NCBI RefSeq assembly: GCF_011397635.1
Contig: NC_064771.1
Coordinates: 13,021,379-13,085,378 of the forward strand
Reading direction: 5' to 3'
DNA length: 64,000 nucleotides
Source of the DNA: Epinephelus fuscoguttatus
Taxonomy: Eukaryota; Chordata; Actinopteri; Perciformes; Serranidae
Part shown: in pieces, positions 26,728 to 38,698 of the stretch
How the letters are laid out: the number at the start of each line of letters is the position of its first letter
How positions within the stretch are numbered: the first letter of the stretch is position 1
Made by a program: the position numbers and the translations under genes
Notes under the pieces: model-generated
The model's input: the letters and a program-made list of their open reading frames with translations, nothing else
What the model was told of the DNA's origin: nothing
The model's database searches: none

Positions 26728-27411
26728 TTTGACTAATTCATTTTGTTTTATAGATTGCTTTTTTTTTTTTTTTGTTAAATACGATCCCTCTGAATTGTCT
26801 TGACCTCTCCATTTCTGTCTCAGCAAAGCAGCAAATATCAAAGTATGTGAGATACAGGTCTACAAATACAGCAAGTCTGTAGCTGTGTGTGACTATCTGC
26901 CATTCTTTGCAAAAAATTACAACACAACTTCCAAATTTTTGAGGACCTGAAACAACCTAAATCTGTTAACCTATTCCTGTAGCTGTGTATGGACCCTGTC
27001 TGAAGTAGATGCATTCTTTTGTTCTTGTTTAACAGTGAATTCTCAAACTATTTATATCTAAATGCAAAGTGATATGTTGCAAAAGGTGCCACATTGACAT
27101 TTTCTAATGTTAGCTCCACTCCAAGTTACAATCAGTTCCATTTTTTTATACATTAACCCATACCTGATGTGCATTTCTAGATTTTCTATAAAAATATAAG
27201 TCACAAGCATACGTAGAAAAATAAAAACTAAGACATTCTGGACAGTTTTTGCCTTCATAAAATATACAAATGGAGAGTGGAGATACATTAAGTGGTCGTC
27301 CGTTGTTCAAGTGTAAAGCTTCCCTGTTTGTTTTGTTGGTGAAGATGATACAGTCAGTACAGTGTGTGTCCCAGTGTTGGTACTGGCAGTGGTTGGTAGG
27401 TGGGATCAGTG

Positions 27412-30400
27412 TTAGTCATGGCACTTCTTCTCCAGAGTGGAACTCAGTCTCTTGCTGGCACTGCTGCAGGACTCCAGAGCGTCACTGTTCCTGCACATTC
27501 ACAAAGACAAAACGTACGCGTCGTAAGACTTCAAAAGGCAGCATCACATTGCAGGAACTACTGAGACTTTTTTTCCCAATTGGTTACAAACTGCTCTAAA
27601 CTGTTTTATTCACAGGTTTCACACTGACTGACAGCTTAATGTAAAATGAAACTTGTGTAGATAAATGATCCTACTTGGACACGAAGGTGTGAAGCAGTGA
27701 GGCGTGGTGCTTGGGGAAGTATTCCTGCTGGACAGCGTGCTCCAAACACAACAGCTGACCTGGCACCAGTGACACCTTTTTCATCTTCACCTCTCCCTGA
27801 AACGAGAACAGAGAAGCAGAAACCTAAATAAACTAAAATGTAATCAATAACCAACCACTTCAACTGTGTTATGGTCCAAAGATCATAAACGTTAACACCA
27901 GAATCAGAATCTGGTTTATTGCTAAGTTGGTTTTTCACATATAAAGAATTTGATTTGGTGTTTTGATACAAAGATAAAAAATATACGGATGGAACATTGA
28001 AATACCACTGGAGATTGTGGAGGCAGTGTAGTGTAGTTCAAGTGAGATACTACCATAGGAGACAACGAAGAAATTGAAATTATGGTGAAATAGAATGAAT
28101 TGGTAATATAGTGAAAGAGTTCTCCGTCCACATTTAGGGCTGTAATTGTATATGGCCACACAGACCACCACTGTCTACAATGCTTCCTCTGTTTAAAAAG
28201 GTACAATAATACAACATCCTCCACCATCATCTTGTTTGTTGTTTTGTGAAACTTTTGACTCTGCCCTCTAGTGCCATCTGTTGGCAGTATCTACACTATT
28301 ATAAAGGATGCGTGGAAGTACCAGGGGAGGGGCGTTTACAGTGTTTGAAACAGATGTACCTTTTTCCATACCTAATGGGTATATAAAGTAGGCTAAATCT
28401 GGTGGTGCAGGTAGTAAAAGTACAGAACTGACATCTGTGTGAAAAGGACATCCAGAAGGAAGGGATAGGCATGACGTCTTGATGACATTTTATTTGGGCA
28501 ACCCACCGCTGTGAGATTAAAAAAGCAGCTGATAGCAGTTAGCAGCTAACTCAAACAAGCAGAGGAGCAGCCAAAAATGTTCCCAAATTGGGGAAACAAT
28601 GAGGTTAGGGAGCTTCTTACCATCTGAGCAGAGGATGGGAACTCCAGAGATGGATTAACTGGGATGATAAATGATTGTTATTGCCATGCTTACGTCATTG
28701 TTAATGTTTAGAAAGTGCTGCTGATGCTTACATTATATGTTACACTAGAAGCTGACGTGTCATGCTCGTCACACCTCTTTTGCTTTCACAACACTAGCAT
28801 GCTATCTAAAAACCACACACTGGAGTGCATTATGCTGCTGTTGTTTGGCTCTGTGTAAAAAAGCAAAGCCAGAGTAATTAGGGGTCTTCATCGTAGCCCT
28901 ATCGCAGGATCTCTATGTAAAAGGGGCTCGTGTGAGTGAGGGTCTAGGCCTTGTAAAGAAGTCAGCTGCAGATGGAAGAAAGTGTTCTTGTGCCATGAGG
29001 TTTGGTCCTACTATACTGCAGCCTCCTGCCAGAGGGAAGTCCCTCAAAGAGTTTGTGTCCAGGGTTAGATGCAATCTTTCCTGTCCGTCTCAGGGTCCTG
29101 GAGGGATGGCAGACTACAGCCAATCAGCTTCTACGCAAAGCAAATGATGCACTGCAGTATACCCTTGTCCTTAGCTGTGGCATCAACGTACCAGATGGTG
29201 ATGGAGCAGGTGAGGATGGACTCAATAATTCCAATGTAGATGTGTGGAATGCGTGCAGAATTTGTATATGATTTGACTAAATTTAACGTTAAATATTAGA
29301 TTAAACCAGCGCCCATAAGTTCAGTGATGTTTTGGAGACACAGGGTTTGGGGTACAGTACCTTGAGGAGTCCCATCATGACCAGCAGTGTGGAGAGGAAA
29401 CAGTATGACTGGAAGGCTGAGGCAGAGAGAAGCTTCTTCAACAAAACGTCTGTGGGACACAGTGATGCAGGTCATTTAAACGAGACAGCAGGGGCTGTTT
29501 ATAAAGGGTGAGTTCTATCAACAACAGTATCTGAACCACAAGTGGAGATCCACATGAAAGTAGCATTTTATTCACCAGTTGTTTCAAGGACAGCAGTCTT
29601 AGTCTCTGGTTCCTCACTGTACAAAGAAGCGATTTTCAGAAGGACATCAGCAGCCTTGTGTGGATCAGATGCATCTACCTGTTGAGGTAAGAGAAGAGTT
29701 TTATTGACAAGATATATCCAGTCTGTTTGTACACCTAATCCAGCAGAATAAACACAAATAAGGACAGTTAAAGCAGATGGTGATGGCAGCAAACAACCAG
29801 CCTGGACACTTCACATTCACGAATTGTAGATTCCTACCTGTTGCTGCAGGTTTGTCCTCATGTCTCCCAGCTGAAGGAGCCTGTCTGCAGAGGGGCAGCT
29901 GAGGAAAGACATGATCTCTGGCTGAGGGTGGACACAAAGTCACAATGAGAAACATAAGCACAAAGTAACTAGCCTAGAAATTAGCACTATAGACACAACA
30001 CTTAATATAACAGTTGAAGAAGAATACTTTCAAGCTTGCCTGTTGTAAGTGCATAAATATAAAAATGTATATTACGTCTAACATCTTACTGGGCTCTGAA
30101 GTTTTTCAGGACTGTCATCTTTTCTTGTTATTCCATTTTCCTTTACGATTTCACCGTCCTCCTCAACGTCTTCACTACAGTCATCACTAGCATCATCATC
30201 ATTTTCGTGGTCGTCATCACCTTCTTCATCCTCGTCATCAGGCTCTCCCTCATCATCACTACAGTGAAGTTAAGAAGACATTTTTTTTCCTTTAAACTTG
30301 CTTGTTGTTAAATTAACAAGCTGATGAGAGATAACTTGAGTTTTTTGGTATTGATACTGGACAACAGCTTCAGAAAAGATTCACTGCATCACTTAGTGTC

Positions 30401-32797
30401 ACACAAACACACGTGTGCATTACCTGAGTGATCCCAGCATGTCTCCTTTGTCCATGTTTTCCATAGTTTCCCTCAAAGCCTCACAGCCCTCCTCTCCCAG
30501 ACAGTTACCTGTTAGAGTCACATACAAGACTTTCACCTGTTGTGTCACCATTTTCTTATCTATGTTCAGGTCACAAAAAGTACTTTAATTGAAACTTCAC
30601 ATTTTCATCATATTCAGCAATTCACTAGACACTGATTCCATATATTTTCCAGTATTTTCACAGCCATGGAATCCTCCTGATAACTGCTACCCCTACAGGG
30701 ATAGTAAGACCAGTTTCACGGTCAGTGTTCGTACCGTTCAGATCCACTTTCTCCATATAAGGTTTGTCCATGACAGCCTGAGCCACCACGAAAGCTGCTG
30801 CCTCTGTGATCTCGCCAAATGACAGATTGAGCTCCTGGAGAGAAGGAACATAGCAGAGCACTGTAAGCAGCCTGTTGACAAGACAGACAGAAAAGGCTGA
30901 ACTCTGATAGTGAGCTGACCTTGAGGACTGGCAGTCCCTCCCTGAGGACAGCAGCGAGGGCGATGGCTCCTTCTGAGCGTACCAGACAGTCTCCAAAGTT
31001 GATCATCTGCACGTTCCTTAGGTGCCTCAAAGCCTGTGTGGCCGACAGGGGTAAACCGTGAACAAAAACAGTTCAAACACACTGGCTAAATATCTAATGT
31101 ACTTTAAGGGAATGTGTGAACAGGCCTCACCTGTGCCATGGCCAGCGTTCCCCTCTTGGTGAAGGTGTTGTCGTTGAAGTTGAGGACGCGGAGCTCTGGG
31201 TTGTGTCGCATGGCTGAAGCCAACGCCATCACACCTGCGTAGTTGATGCCATTCTGAGGCATGTGAACTTCTTCCAGGCTGCCGATCAGCTTACACGGAA
31301 AAACAGAGAGTAATTTGAAGTTCAAGGGGTTGTCATTTAATGCCAATCATTGGAATCATTCATCTTCAAATGTCTTGTTTTGTCTAATCAACAGTCCAAA
31401 TCACAAAGATTTTAAATGTACACAAATACAAAACAGAGAAAAGCTGCAAATCCTCACATTTAAAAAGGTGGAACTGGGGCATGTTTAGCAATTTCGCTTG
31501 ATAAATGACTATTAATATTTAAGTGGTTATCAAATAGTTCTCTATTATTTTCTGTCTATCATCAAATAATCTTTTCAGCTTTATTTGAAATGTTGCCCTG
31601 ACTATAATTAATTATGATTAAAAATTTGGGGGTGATTATTTTCTACCTGGAAGGCCTTAGCCAGGGCGCTGGCTCCTTCGTTTTCCAGGCGGTTCCTTCC
31701 TGCAATGAACACTCTCAGTTTGAGTGGAGCTCCGAGTGCTGATGACTGTCTGTGGCACTGAATCAGAGCTTCAGCCAGGATCTACACAAACCATACAGCA
31801 CTGTTACAGCCTGAACTATAATGCAAGAACATATCAAAATCTCACGTGTGGGTAATTTTTATAGTTGCTTCAGAGATAAAATTACTATTTAGAAAGTGTT
31901 TGAGAGATTGACAGGGTTAGGTCAAACAAACTCACCTTTCCTCCTCCAATCCCCATGCCGCAATTGTTGAGCCTCAGCACCCTCAAGGTGTGGCAGGAAG
32001 GGCTCTTCAGCAGCTGCTCAATTCCCTTCACACCATCTGGTCCAAAGGCATTATCGCTCAGGTCCAGCTCCGTCAGCCTGGCCCCTGCATGCATTAATGC
32101 ACTGCCCAGGCACCTCTGATTCATTCAAAAAAACAGAATGTGTGAAACAGGTATGTTCTCAAGGCTGTGTATTACAACACATTATCACAAAACAAATCCT
32201 GGAAATCAAACAGCATTAACAGTGTCTTAAAGTCTCACCAGGGCTGTCGGGATCTCAGAGCGCAACCTGCCCGTGAACATATCACTCCAGTAACATCTCT
32301 GAAAGACACAAAGAGCTTTAGACAGAAGGAAATCAGCATCTTCTTTGTTGCTACAATGAACAGAAGGAAATTTTAAAGTATTATAAGTAAGTGTTTTCTG
32401 GCCCATGTGTGTTTATAATGAATGCAAACTATGCATTGGATACCTGGAGCTGGTCTTTATGCTCCAGAGCCTTCGCAATGGCCCGGGCTGCATCCACTCC
32501 CACAGTGTTCCCCTCCAGGCGCAAAGCTCTCAGACCCTGGTACTGCTCGATCTCACGGACCAGCTCCCCCACTGAAAGCAGAGAACAGGAAGTCAGGTCT
32601 GAGGAGAAAACAGACACCTGTGCTCTGGTGTCAACAGTAACACCGTGGTGAATGAAAACGAAAACAAAACTAAACCCTGTCTGACCTGATTCTGCGTTGT
32701 CCAGCTTCAGTCCCAGGCCTTTAAAGCTCAGCTCTCCATCCCCGACGTGAGTCTTGGCAAGAGCATCAGCCAACTGAGAGATGTCATCTGAGGCCAT
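27412..32797 (-). CDS. rangap1: Ran GTPase-activating protein 1
   Basis: Activates GTP hydrolysis by Ran on the cytoplasmic side of the nuclear pore, setting the RanGTP gradient; in vertebrates the SUMO-modified form docks on RanBP2/Ubc9. Fifteen minus-strand exons: 32686-32797, 32444-32571, 32239-32298, 31936-32115, 31647-31781, 31131-31289, 30920-31033, 30735-30834, 30424-30508, 30090-30258, 29838-29921, 29576-29678, 29361-29449, 27675-27796, 27412-27490. All phases agree, total about 572 aa (human 587). LRR domain aa 1-358; acidic linker about 358-414 (Asp/Glu runs, shorter than in human); C-terminal SUMO/Ubc9-binding domain to the end. The catalytic arginine is in MFTGRLR at position 91, the same number as in human. 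The SUMO site GLLKGE (Lys about 506) spans the exon 13/14 junction. Start MASDDISQL fits the family. Confidence 0.95.
27900..27980. repeat. Dispersed repeat fragment in rangap1 intron
   Basis: CAGAATCAGAATCTGGTTTA, TTGCTAAGTTGGTTTTTCAC and ATATAAAGAATTTGATTTGG match the terminal sequence of a common fish retroposon, from memory. It is short and has no coding content. Confidence 0.4.
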
Positions 32798-32801
32798 ATT
32801 G

Positions 32802-33290
32802 ACTATAGAAACATCCAGAAGTCAGACATTAGAGAGAGAAATCACATTTTAGTATTTTACTCAACATATAAATGAACAAAAGTACAGTGTTTTGCCCGGA
32901 ATCGAGAACTAAAGTTCAGTGACAGTGGTAACATTACAAACAGAACATTTTCTTGTCAACAAAAGCCACGGTAGCTAACGTTAACGTTAATTAGCCTCAC
33001 CGGTGTTAGCTAGTAGAAGTACGCAGCATGAGACGTTTAAATCACTAGCTAACGTTGACTATTAACTTAAACTAATGTGACTAATGTGAGTTCTGACTTT
33101 ATAAAGTGTTTTATCGCGTCTCTCAGCCATTAAAACAACCATACGGCTCTCACTGAAGCACTGAAACTTACCACAAAGAGTAATTTCCTAGGAAACGACA
33201 GAGAACACACGCCACTCTTCCGCGCAGCGCGCCGGTTGCTAAACCATGTGACGTCATGCTGACCCGGTTTCTTCTTCGTTGATTTTCCTA
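32802..33290 (-). promoter_or_regulatory. rangap1 noncoding first exon and CRE promoter
   Basis: On the minus strand an acceptor (TATAG) precedes the start-codon exon at 32802, and a donor GTAAGT (plus 33166-33171) ends a noncoding first exon at 33172. Just upstream is a CpG-rich core (GCGCAGCGCGCCGG, about 33220-33233), with GGTTGCTAAAC and a perfect palindromic CRE, TGACGTCA, at 33249-33256. The intron beside it (32975-33060) has several GCTAACGTTA motifs. The transcription start is inferred, probably between 33180 and 33240. Confidence 0.6.
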
Positions 33291-34118
33291 ACTTCGGTTA
33301 AAATTGATCTACAAGGATTTACCGCCATCTGCTGTTGCCACCCAAACGCCGTTAACCCCCTTTGGTTTTATTGCAGTGCTAAACCAATGAATATTTTCAA
33401 TAATTATTGCTATTTCTTTCAAGTCAGCTCTGATACAATACTATTAATGCTATTATGGGACTGTTCGTTATTTATGTGAAGGGAGAAGGTGGAACAAAAA
33501 GGGGGAGACGTCAAATAACAAGCAATGGGGAGGGACTTGTTTTTTTTTTATTTTGGCTTATGGGAGGGGAAAACGACTGTAAATAACTGAATTTTGTATT
33601 TATTTTGCTGCTAATTGTTAAAGAAAATTTGCCCTCCGACCCCAGGTTTGGAAGGCATGTTTTAAATTACAGCATTTATCATGGCCAGAAACTGTAAACA
33701 CAGAAACCATTGTTGAAATTCTCACATTTCCAGCAGTCCTTGGACACATCATGTGCAGTGTGCTTCCTTCAGGAAAAAATAGCAAATCTGATTAGATTAA
33801 CACATTTCAAATTAATACCTTTAATTTTAATACTTTTAAGAAATTTAATTTAAAAAATCCATCTTATTAATTTTATCAATAATAATTCCAATAATGCTCC
33901 AAACGTATAATTTTGACAAGGGAGCTGCCATAGCCATTTTCAAAGCGGTTCCTTGAACGCTCACCTTAAGACATCTGAATGAAAATGTGTTCTATGGTAC
34001 CCATGAGTCTCATCTAACTTTGGGAAGGCTTGCTTTCAGTAAATGTTTTGTTCCTTTTAGTCAATGTACCCCTTTAAATTTAAGCAGTATATTTGTGTTT
34101 TTTAGGAAAAGGACAACC
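33291..34118. other. AT-rich spacer
   Basis: Between the rangap1 promoter and the LTR-like block I see only AT-rich unique-looking sequence and a few short ORFs without family signal. Confidence 0.5.
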
Positions 34119-34575
34119 TGTCACAGTCTGCTTCTCTCCCTCACCTGCTCCTGGTAAATTTCCACTCACCTGCAACCTGCTAGCCAGCCACGCCCCCTCA
34201 TCAAAACTCCACTCACCTGTGCACACAGCTGCTCCTCATCAGTACTCCCTGCATATATGCAGCTTCTGCTTTTCCCTCACTGCCAGATTGTTCTTTAGCC
34301 TCATGCAAGACATTCCAGTACTTACTCTTGCTTGATTCCCCGGTGCCGACCCTGCTTGTTCCCGACCTATGTCGTCTGTTTCCCGGTAAACTCACCAGCC
34401 TTCTGTCCCTGACCAGGAGTTCGGCCTCAGCGTCTCTGGTTTCTGTCTGCCTGTGGCTGTGTGGCTCTGCGCCTGAAGAATTAACTGTCAGCTCATGTTC
34501 ATGTTACCTTGTGTATATAATAAAGTTATTACCAACTGTCTGCCGCCACTGGTCTGCTTTCTATACTTAAGGTCA
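34119..34575 (+). mobile_element. Solo-LTR-like sequence
   Basis: The block starts TGTCACAGTCTGCTTCTCTC and has C-rich text with TATATA-like elements. It carries AATAAAG near 34519 followed by TTATTACCAACTGTCTGCCG and CCACTGGTCTGC, the layout of fish Ty3/Gypsy LTRs (U3, R with poly(A) signal, short U5). No gag or pol sequence and no second LTR are in the window, so it would be a solo LTR. Boundaries are approximate. Confidence 0.5.
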
Positions 34576-34806
34576 AAATGAACTTTAATGCTTAAAACAG
34601 CATTTCTTATTTTAATTTCAGTGCCTATTTTGATTAATTGACTTCATGAGAGCTTTGCCCAAACTTGCACAGGTGTTCCTTTTAACGCGGCGCCAGTTTA
34701 TAAAGCAGAGCACTCGCACCGCGGAGGGATCTTTGGGCACAGACTGTAAAAGGAGAGAGTTTAGAGACCACCAGAAGAGTCTTTTGTACAGGTTGTCTTC
34801 ACTAGC

Positions 34807-35154
34807 ATGGCTATCTATCAGTCAGCCCCAGCAAATGTTTGCGCCTGGATTGGGCCGCTATTCAAAGCTGCATGTATTAGCTTCGTTGGTTTCCTTGCTG
34901 TAAAGATGTGGCAGAGGTTCATGAGGTCAGAGAGCTACTCAAAGGGAGAGGCCCTCACACAGAGCACAGGACAGGCTCCTCCACGTGGTCCCCACTCAGG
35001 TGAAGGTGACCCTGATGCCAAGGCTTCTGAATCCTTTACAGCAGAACTCACAGACCAGACCTCCATCAGTAAGGATGGAGACAGCGAGGAGCCACTCCTA
35101 AATGTGGGCGGAGAAGATGGCCTCAGCCCGCTGGAGGAATCACCAGACAAACAG
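34807..35154 (+). CDS. Unrecognised ORF/first exon with possible membrane segment
   Basis: I do not recognise this protein. The ATG opens 116 codons up to a GC-type donor (CAG then GCAAGC at 35155), phase 0; reading on without splicing, the frame stays open to 35352. Residues 10-33 are hydrophobic (FKAACISFVGFLAVKMW), followed by a basic patch (WQRFMRS), as in a signal-anchor or mitochondrial tail. The rest is acidic and Ser/Pro-rich (SEEPLLNVGGEDGLSPLEES). An overlapping ORF at 34646-34903 starts MRALPKLAQVFLLTRRQFIK, which is basic and amphipathic, so a frameshifted gene or transit peptide is possible. The G+C of this block is higher than its flanks. Downstream lie two open, phase-0 duplicated zc3h7b exons. 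It could be a small gene, a retrocopy or chance. Confidence 0.35.
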
Positions 35155-35352
35155 GCAAGCTTGGATTACCAACAGGATTTTGTTTTCTGGGTACACCTTG
35201 TGCCAGATGTAGTATTTTTTATAATACTTTGGTGGGACAGCACAGTCTGGGGTACTCATGGGCATATAATGAGAGAATGGGCCCCTGGGCAGGGATATGT
35301 GAAAGGCCCACCACATTTTTGTAATGTATGTGGTAATGTTGTGTCTTTTTAG

Positions 35353-35853
35353 GTCCTTTTGTGTCACACTGCAGTCATTTGTGTCTCTTGGCAGTTTCTT
35401 TGTATCTCTTTTTGTGGGTCTTTGTGATCCTTTTGACATTTTTCCTTATCAGCATGTGTCAATTTGAGTGATATTTTGCAGGTGAGGTCCATGGGAACCC
35501 CCTGACACTTTGGGCCCTTGGACCTGTGCCCATTCCTTAATCCATGGGTGTACTAACCAATACTTTACACTATGATTTGGTACTTTGGAGGTCTTATGTG
35601 AGACATTTTAGGTAATTACAAAACACCATACATAATTTGGGACAGAGCAAGGTGATAGCTTAAAATGTATTTATTTTCAATTTAATTCAATTTATTTCAA
35701 TTTTATTTGTATGGCACATTTTCATTCAAAAGCAGTTCAAAGTTATTTAAATGGTAATAACATAATATTACCATGTAAATAATGAAACATAATGACTGTT
35801 CACTGTTGTATTATTCTACAATTAGTTTAAAACAAGGTGTGCGTGGGGGATGT
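35353..35853. other. Noncoding stretch with TTTGTGTCT-type degenerate repeats
   Basis: From about 35345 the text repeats imperfectly around TTTTGTGTC, CATTTGTGTCTCTT and CTTTGTATCTC. After it comes unique AT-rich sequence. No gene is seen. Confidence 0.5.
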
Positions 35854-35854
35854 T

Positions 35855-36066
35855 TAAAATTCAAAGGGGTAAATACCAGTGATGGAAATAAACAAAAAAT
35901 TGAACACAACACTGTTAAAATCTGTTAGTGAGCTCTGCTGTGTTTCCAAAATAGTCCATCCACCTGACAGGCTGGAGACAGCTAATGATAACTGACGGGC
36001 AGCAGCTCTGGTGGACATTCCTGCAGTCAACACACCAATGGCATGCTTCCTCAAAACTTGCAGCAT
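35855..36066 (-). pseudogene. Tc1-like transposase N-terminal fragment
   Basis: The minus-strand translation MLQVLRKHAIGVLTAGMSTR followed by AAARQLSLAVSSLS matches the first helix-turn-helix of fish Tc1-like transposases (AGMSTRAVARELN type). The DDE catalytic part is absent, so this is a dead remnant. Confidence 0.65.
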
Positions 36067-36072
36067 TCTGTG

Positions 36073-36952
36073 TTCTGGAAAGAGATAGCGTTGCTGAGTT
36101 TTTTTAATGTATTATTTTGGGACTGTGAGCAGTGCTATCTAGTTCCATTGTATTTAAGAGAATACAGACATCTCTACAGCTGATATCTCCAACACTCAGC
36201 AACTCACACCAGAACAATCTACATTGATAAATAGCACTACAGGTAAGAAGAAAAATATGTATTTTTAATTTTGGGATGAACTGTACCTTTAATTCCAAAG
36301 CCTTTCTTGCTCTTACTGTATGTCTCTGTATTTTGGTTCTCTTTTCTTTCCGGTCTCTTCCGGTGTTCAGGACTGCGACAGTGCACTGTGTGTGTCAGAA
36401 GGCAGTCGCAAGGCTTTATACCACAAAGCAATCTGTCTGAGGGAGTTGGGACGACTCAGAGAAGCGTACGAATGTCTCCTCACAGCACCACATGTATGTC
36501 GTCAACACTGGAAATATTAAGAGAAATTAGTTCTTCCTCTACGATGTTTTAAAGATCTGTGTAAAATGAGATTATCTCTTAGAAAATTGGTTAATGGAGA
36601 TGGTGTGTTCATTAATTAATGCAAGTTTAGAAAAGAATAGTGAATTTAAGTGTCAGTACTGAGTCATGGATGTGTCTCACTTGATAACTTTGAAACTACA
36701 CTGTGTTCCTCTTTATAGTTTACCATTAAGTGAATGATACTGATTGTTGGTAAGTGGAACTTCTTGTTGTGATTAATCTTCCAGGACAGGCAGTTGACTG
36801 AACTGGCTCAGGATCTGGCCACTAAACTGGGCCTGAAGGGCCGTAAGGCTTACGTCAGCCCACAGACGGAGTCCACGGCCACAGAAGGGGAGAATTGTGG
36901 AGAGACTTCCCCACCCACAGGAGAGGTGGGTGCTGCTGTCACAGTGTAGAGC
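36073..36952 (+). pseudogene. Partial duplicate of zc3h7b exons 4 and 5
   Basis: This 0.88 kb matches about 39949-40876 of zc3h7b over exon 4, its intron and exon 5. The exon-5 copy (36785-36925) keeps its full 141-base length, its acceptor and GTGGGT donor, with few changes (DRQLTELAQ for DRQVTELAQ). The exon-4 copy lost the first bases, including the original acceptor, and an in-frame 12-base piece (GGAACCAAATGT), but stays open in phase 0 from GACTGCGACAG to CCACAT. The left edge falls inside a MITE copy shared with the donor region; the right edge is just after GTGTAGAGC. It lies upstream of the zc3h7b start codon and would not be part of the normal mRNA. Confidence 0.8.
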
Positions 36953-37600
36953 AGATTGTATTGTATTGATTGTATTTCCCGATCTTTGCTGAGCAACAAG
37001 TTTTGTCTGAGAAAAATTAAAGGCCTGTCGCCTATAGAAGCCCATCCCAAATAAAGGCCTGTTGAGTTCAGTGAATCAAGCAAATAATAGCCCGGGCTAT
37101 TAATTTAAGTTTTATGGTATCTAAATAAATACAAATGCAAATAGGAGGTAAATATCTAAAGAAAATACAAATGTTATATGCTGTGAATATACAATAACCA
37201 AAATTAAATTAAGTGGGTAAAATTGGCCCCATCTCGACCAACTACAATATTAAAATGCTGCTTACACATGATTGCACTCTGCAGTTTTGTTTTTTACTAA
37301 TATTATACTGAAAATTTTGGTGATAACACACCTGTATTTTTAATGAAGCAACGTTTTACATTTCAAATATATGGCCTATAAGTGTAATGGAGTATTACAC
37401 TGTGGTAACTACTTGTACTTAAGTAAAGGCTTTGATGCCTATTGAAAATAAAAACACAAAGCTCATGGAAACCACAGACTGTATAAATAAATGGAAACTA
37501 GAGCCAACAGAGCATTGACACAGTTTTTGCTGCCCTCCTGTGGCCACATTTCTCCTGGAAACTTGTTGCAATACGGCACTGGCACTCACTCCAAACAGCT
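36953..37600. other. AT-rich spacer before the zc3h7b promoter
   Basis: Nothing coding is seen. A TACTTGTACTTAAGTAAAGG repeat scrap lies near 37410. Confidence 0.5.
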
Positions 37601-38695
37601 AGCAGTTAGCTAACAGCTAGCTACCGTTAGCTAGTCAGTATCCAGCAGCAGTCGTAGCGCAGAGACACCCGTGCTCCGTCCACATACCAATGACAGGGAC
37701 ACTAAACTTACAGATATGCGCCTGGACATTGACTGATATTTGGCTGGCTATTTTTTTCTGTTTTTATCGCCAACGCTCTGTGAAGCTATCTCTGATCTGA
37801 AAAGCGCTGTAACTTAACTCTCGGTGAGTTGCCGTGCTAAGTGAGAGCTTTGGCTGTTAGCCGGGGCTCCACTGGTAAATTAAGTTAGCTAACTTACCTG
37901 GTAGCTATCGTAGTTAGCACTGGGTTTATTAGCGGTGTAGCCATGTGTGTCAGCTCAACAATAATTCTTTGTAAACTATAAATGTAACAACACGTGACTT
38001 CGAAAACATTTTTGAAAGCTAAATACGGTTTATTAATTTCTACAACGTTAGCTAAGCTAAATTACAGTGATAAGCATTCAGGCTGAGCAAGTAGCGTTAG
38101 CTGGCTAATCCTAACAGCCGATAGGTAAACCCTGTTAGGGTTAGCGTTACCTACACTAACGCCATTAGCAGCTAACGCGATGCAAGTTGTGTATTTTACA
38201 TGCATTGCTGTTGTAACGTTTAGTTAAAGTTGACCTGTAAGCTGGCATGTTACACGCTAACATTAGCTAACGGTATCATTTTCCAAACATTGTTACAGCT
38301 AATGTGTAAACCGTGTATGTAGCCAATGTTTTGATGCTCCCTCCCCAAAAATGTCCGCAATTTATGCGTCAAATACTTGTTGGGGGATTGTGTCATCCTG
38401 AGAGTATCTAAATGCTAACGATAACATGTCGCCAGCTTCACGGTTACGGGTCCCCGCTGTTTACGCAAGCCCGATGATTGCTTAGCGTGTTTAAATGGCA
38501 GGCCTTCGTTTGTTCAAGGCGACTGCAAGTAGTTAGCAGGGTTTGCAAAGGTGTTTAATCATTGTAGAATATAACCATATCTATCAGGATACTAATATTA
38601 TACTTGGACACAGTAACCGTAGCTGTCAAAGCTGTTAATACTGTTGTGTAGTGGAGTTTTAAACTGTTGCAAGTCAACCTTGTCTTTCCCCTCAG
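37600..38695 (+). promoter_or_regulatory. zc3h7b promoter, noncoding first exon and GTTAGC motif cluster
   Basis: A candidate noncoding first exon ends at 37823 with the donor GTGAGT (CTCTCG then GTGAGTTG). The acceptor TTTCCCCTCAG ends at 38695, three bases before the ATG. From 37600 to 38290 the sequence is dense in GTTAGCTAAC-type palindromic motifs and CpGs. Promoter placement is inferred from these features. Confidence 0.5.
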
Positions 38696-38698
38696 GCT

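Larger units (their letters stand above)
22632..27411. other. Spacer upstream of chadl and downstream of rangap1
   Basis: This holds the chadl 5' flank and the rangap1 3'UTR. A fish dispersed repeat is at 23535-23790 and a repeat tail at 23930-24010. A CpG-rich patch lies at 25180-25340. A possible noncoding chadl first exon is near 25834-26050. No further coding gene was recognised; the short ORFs have no family features. Confidence 0.6.
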
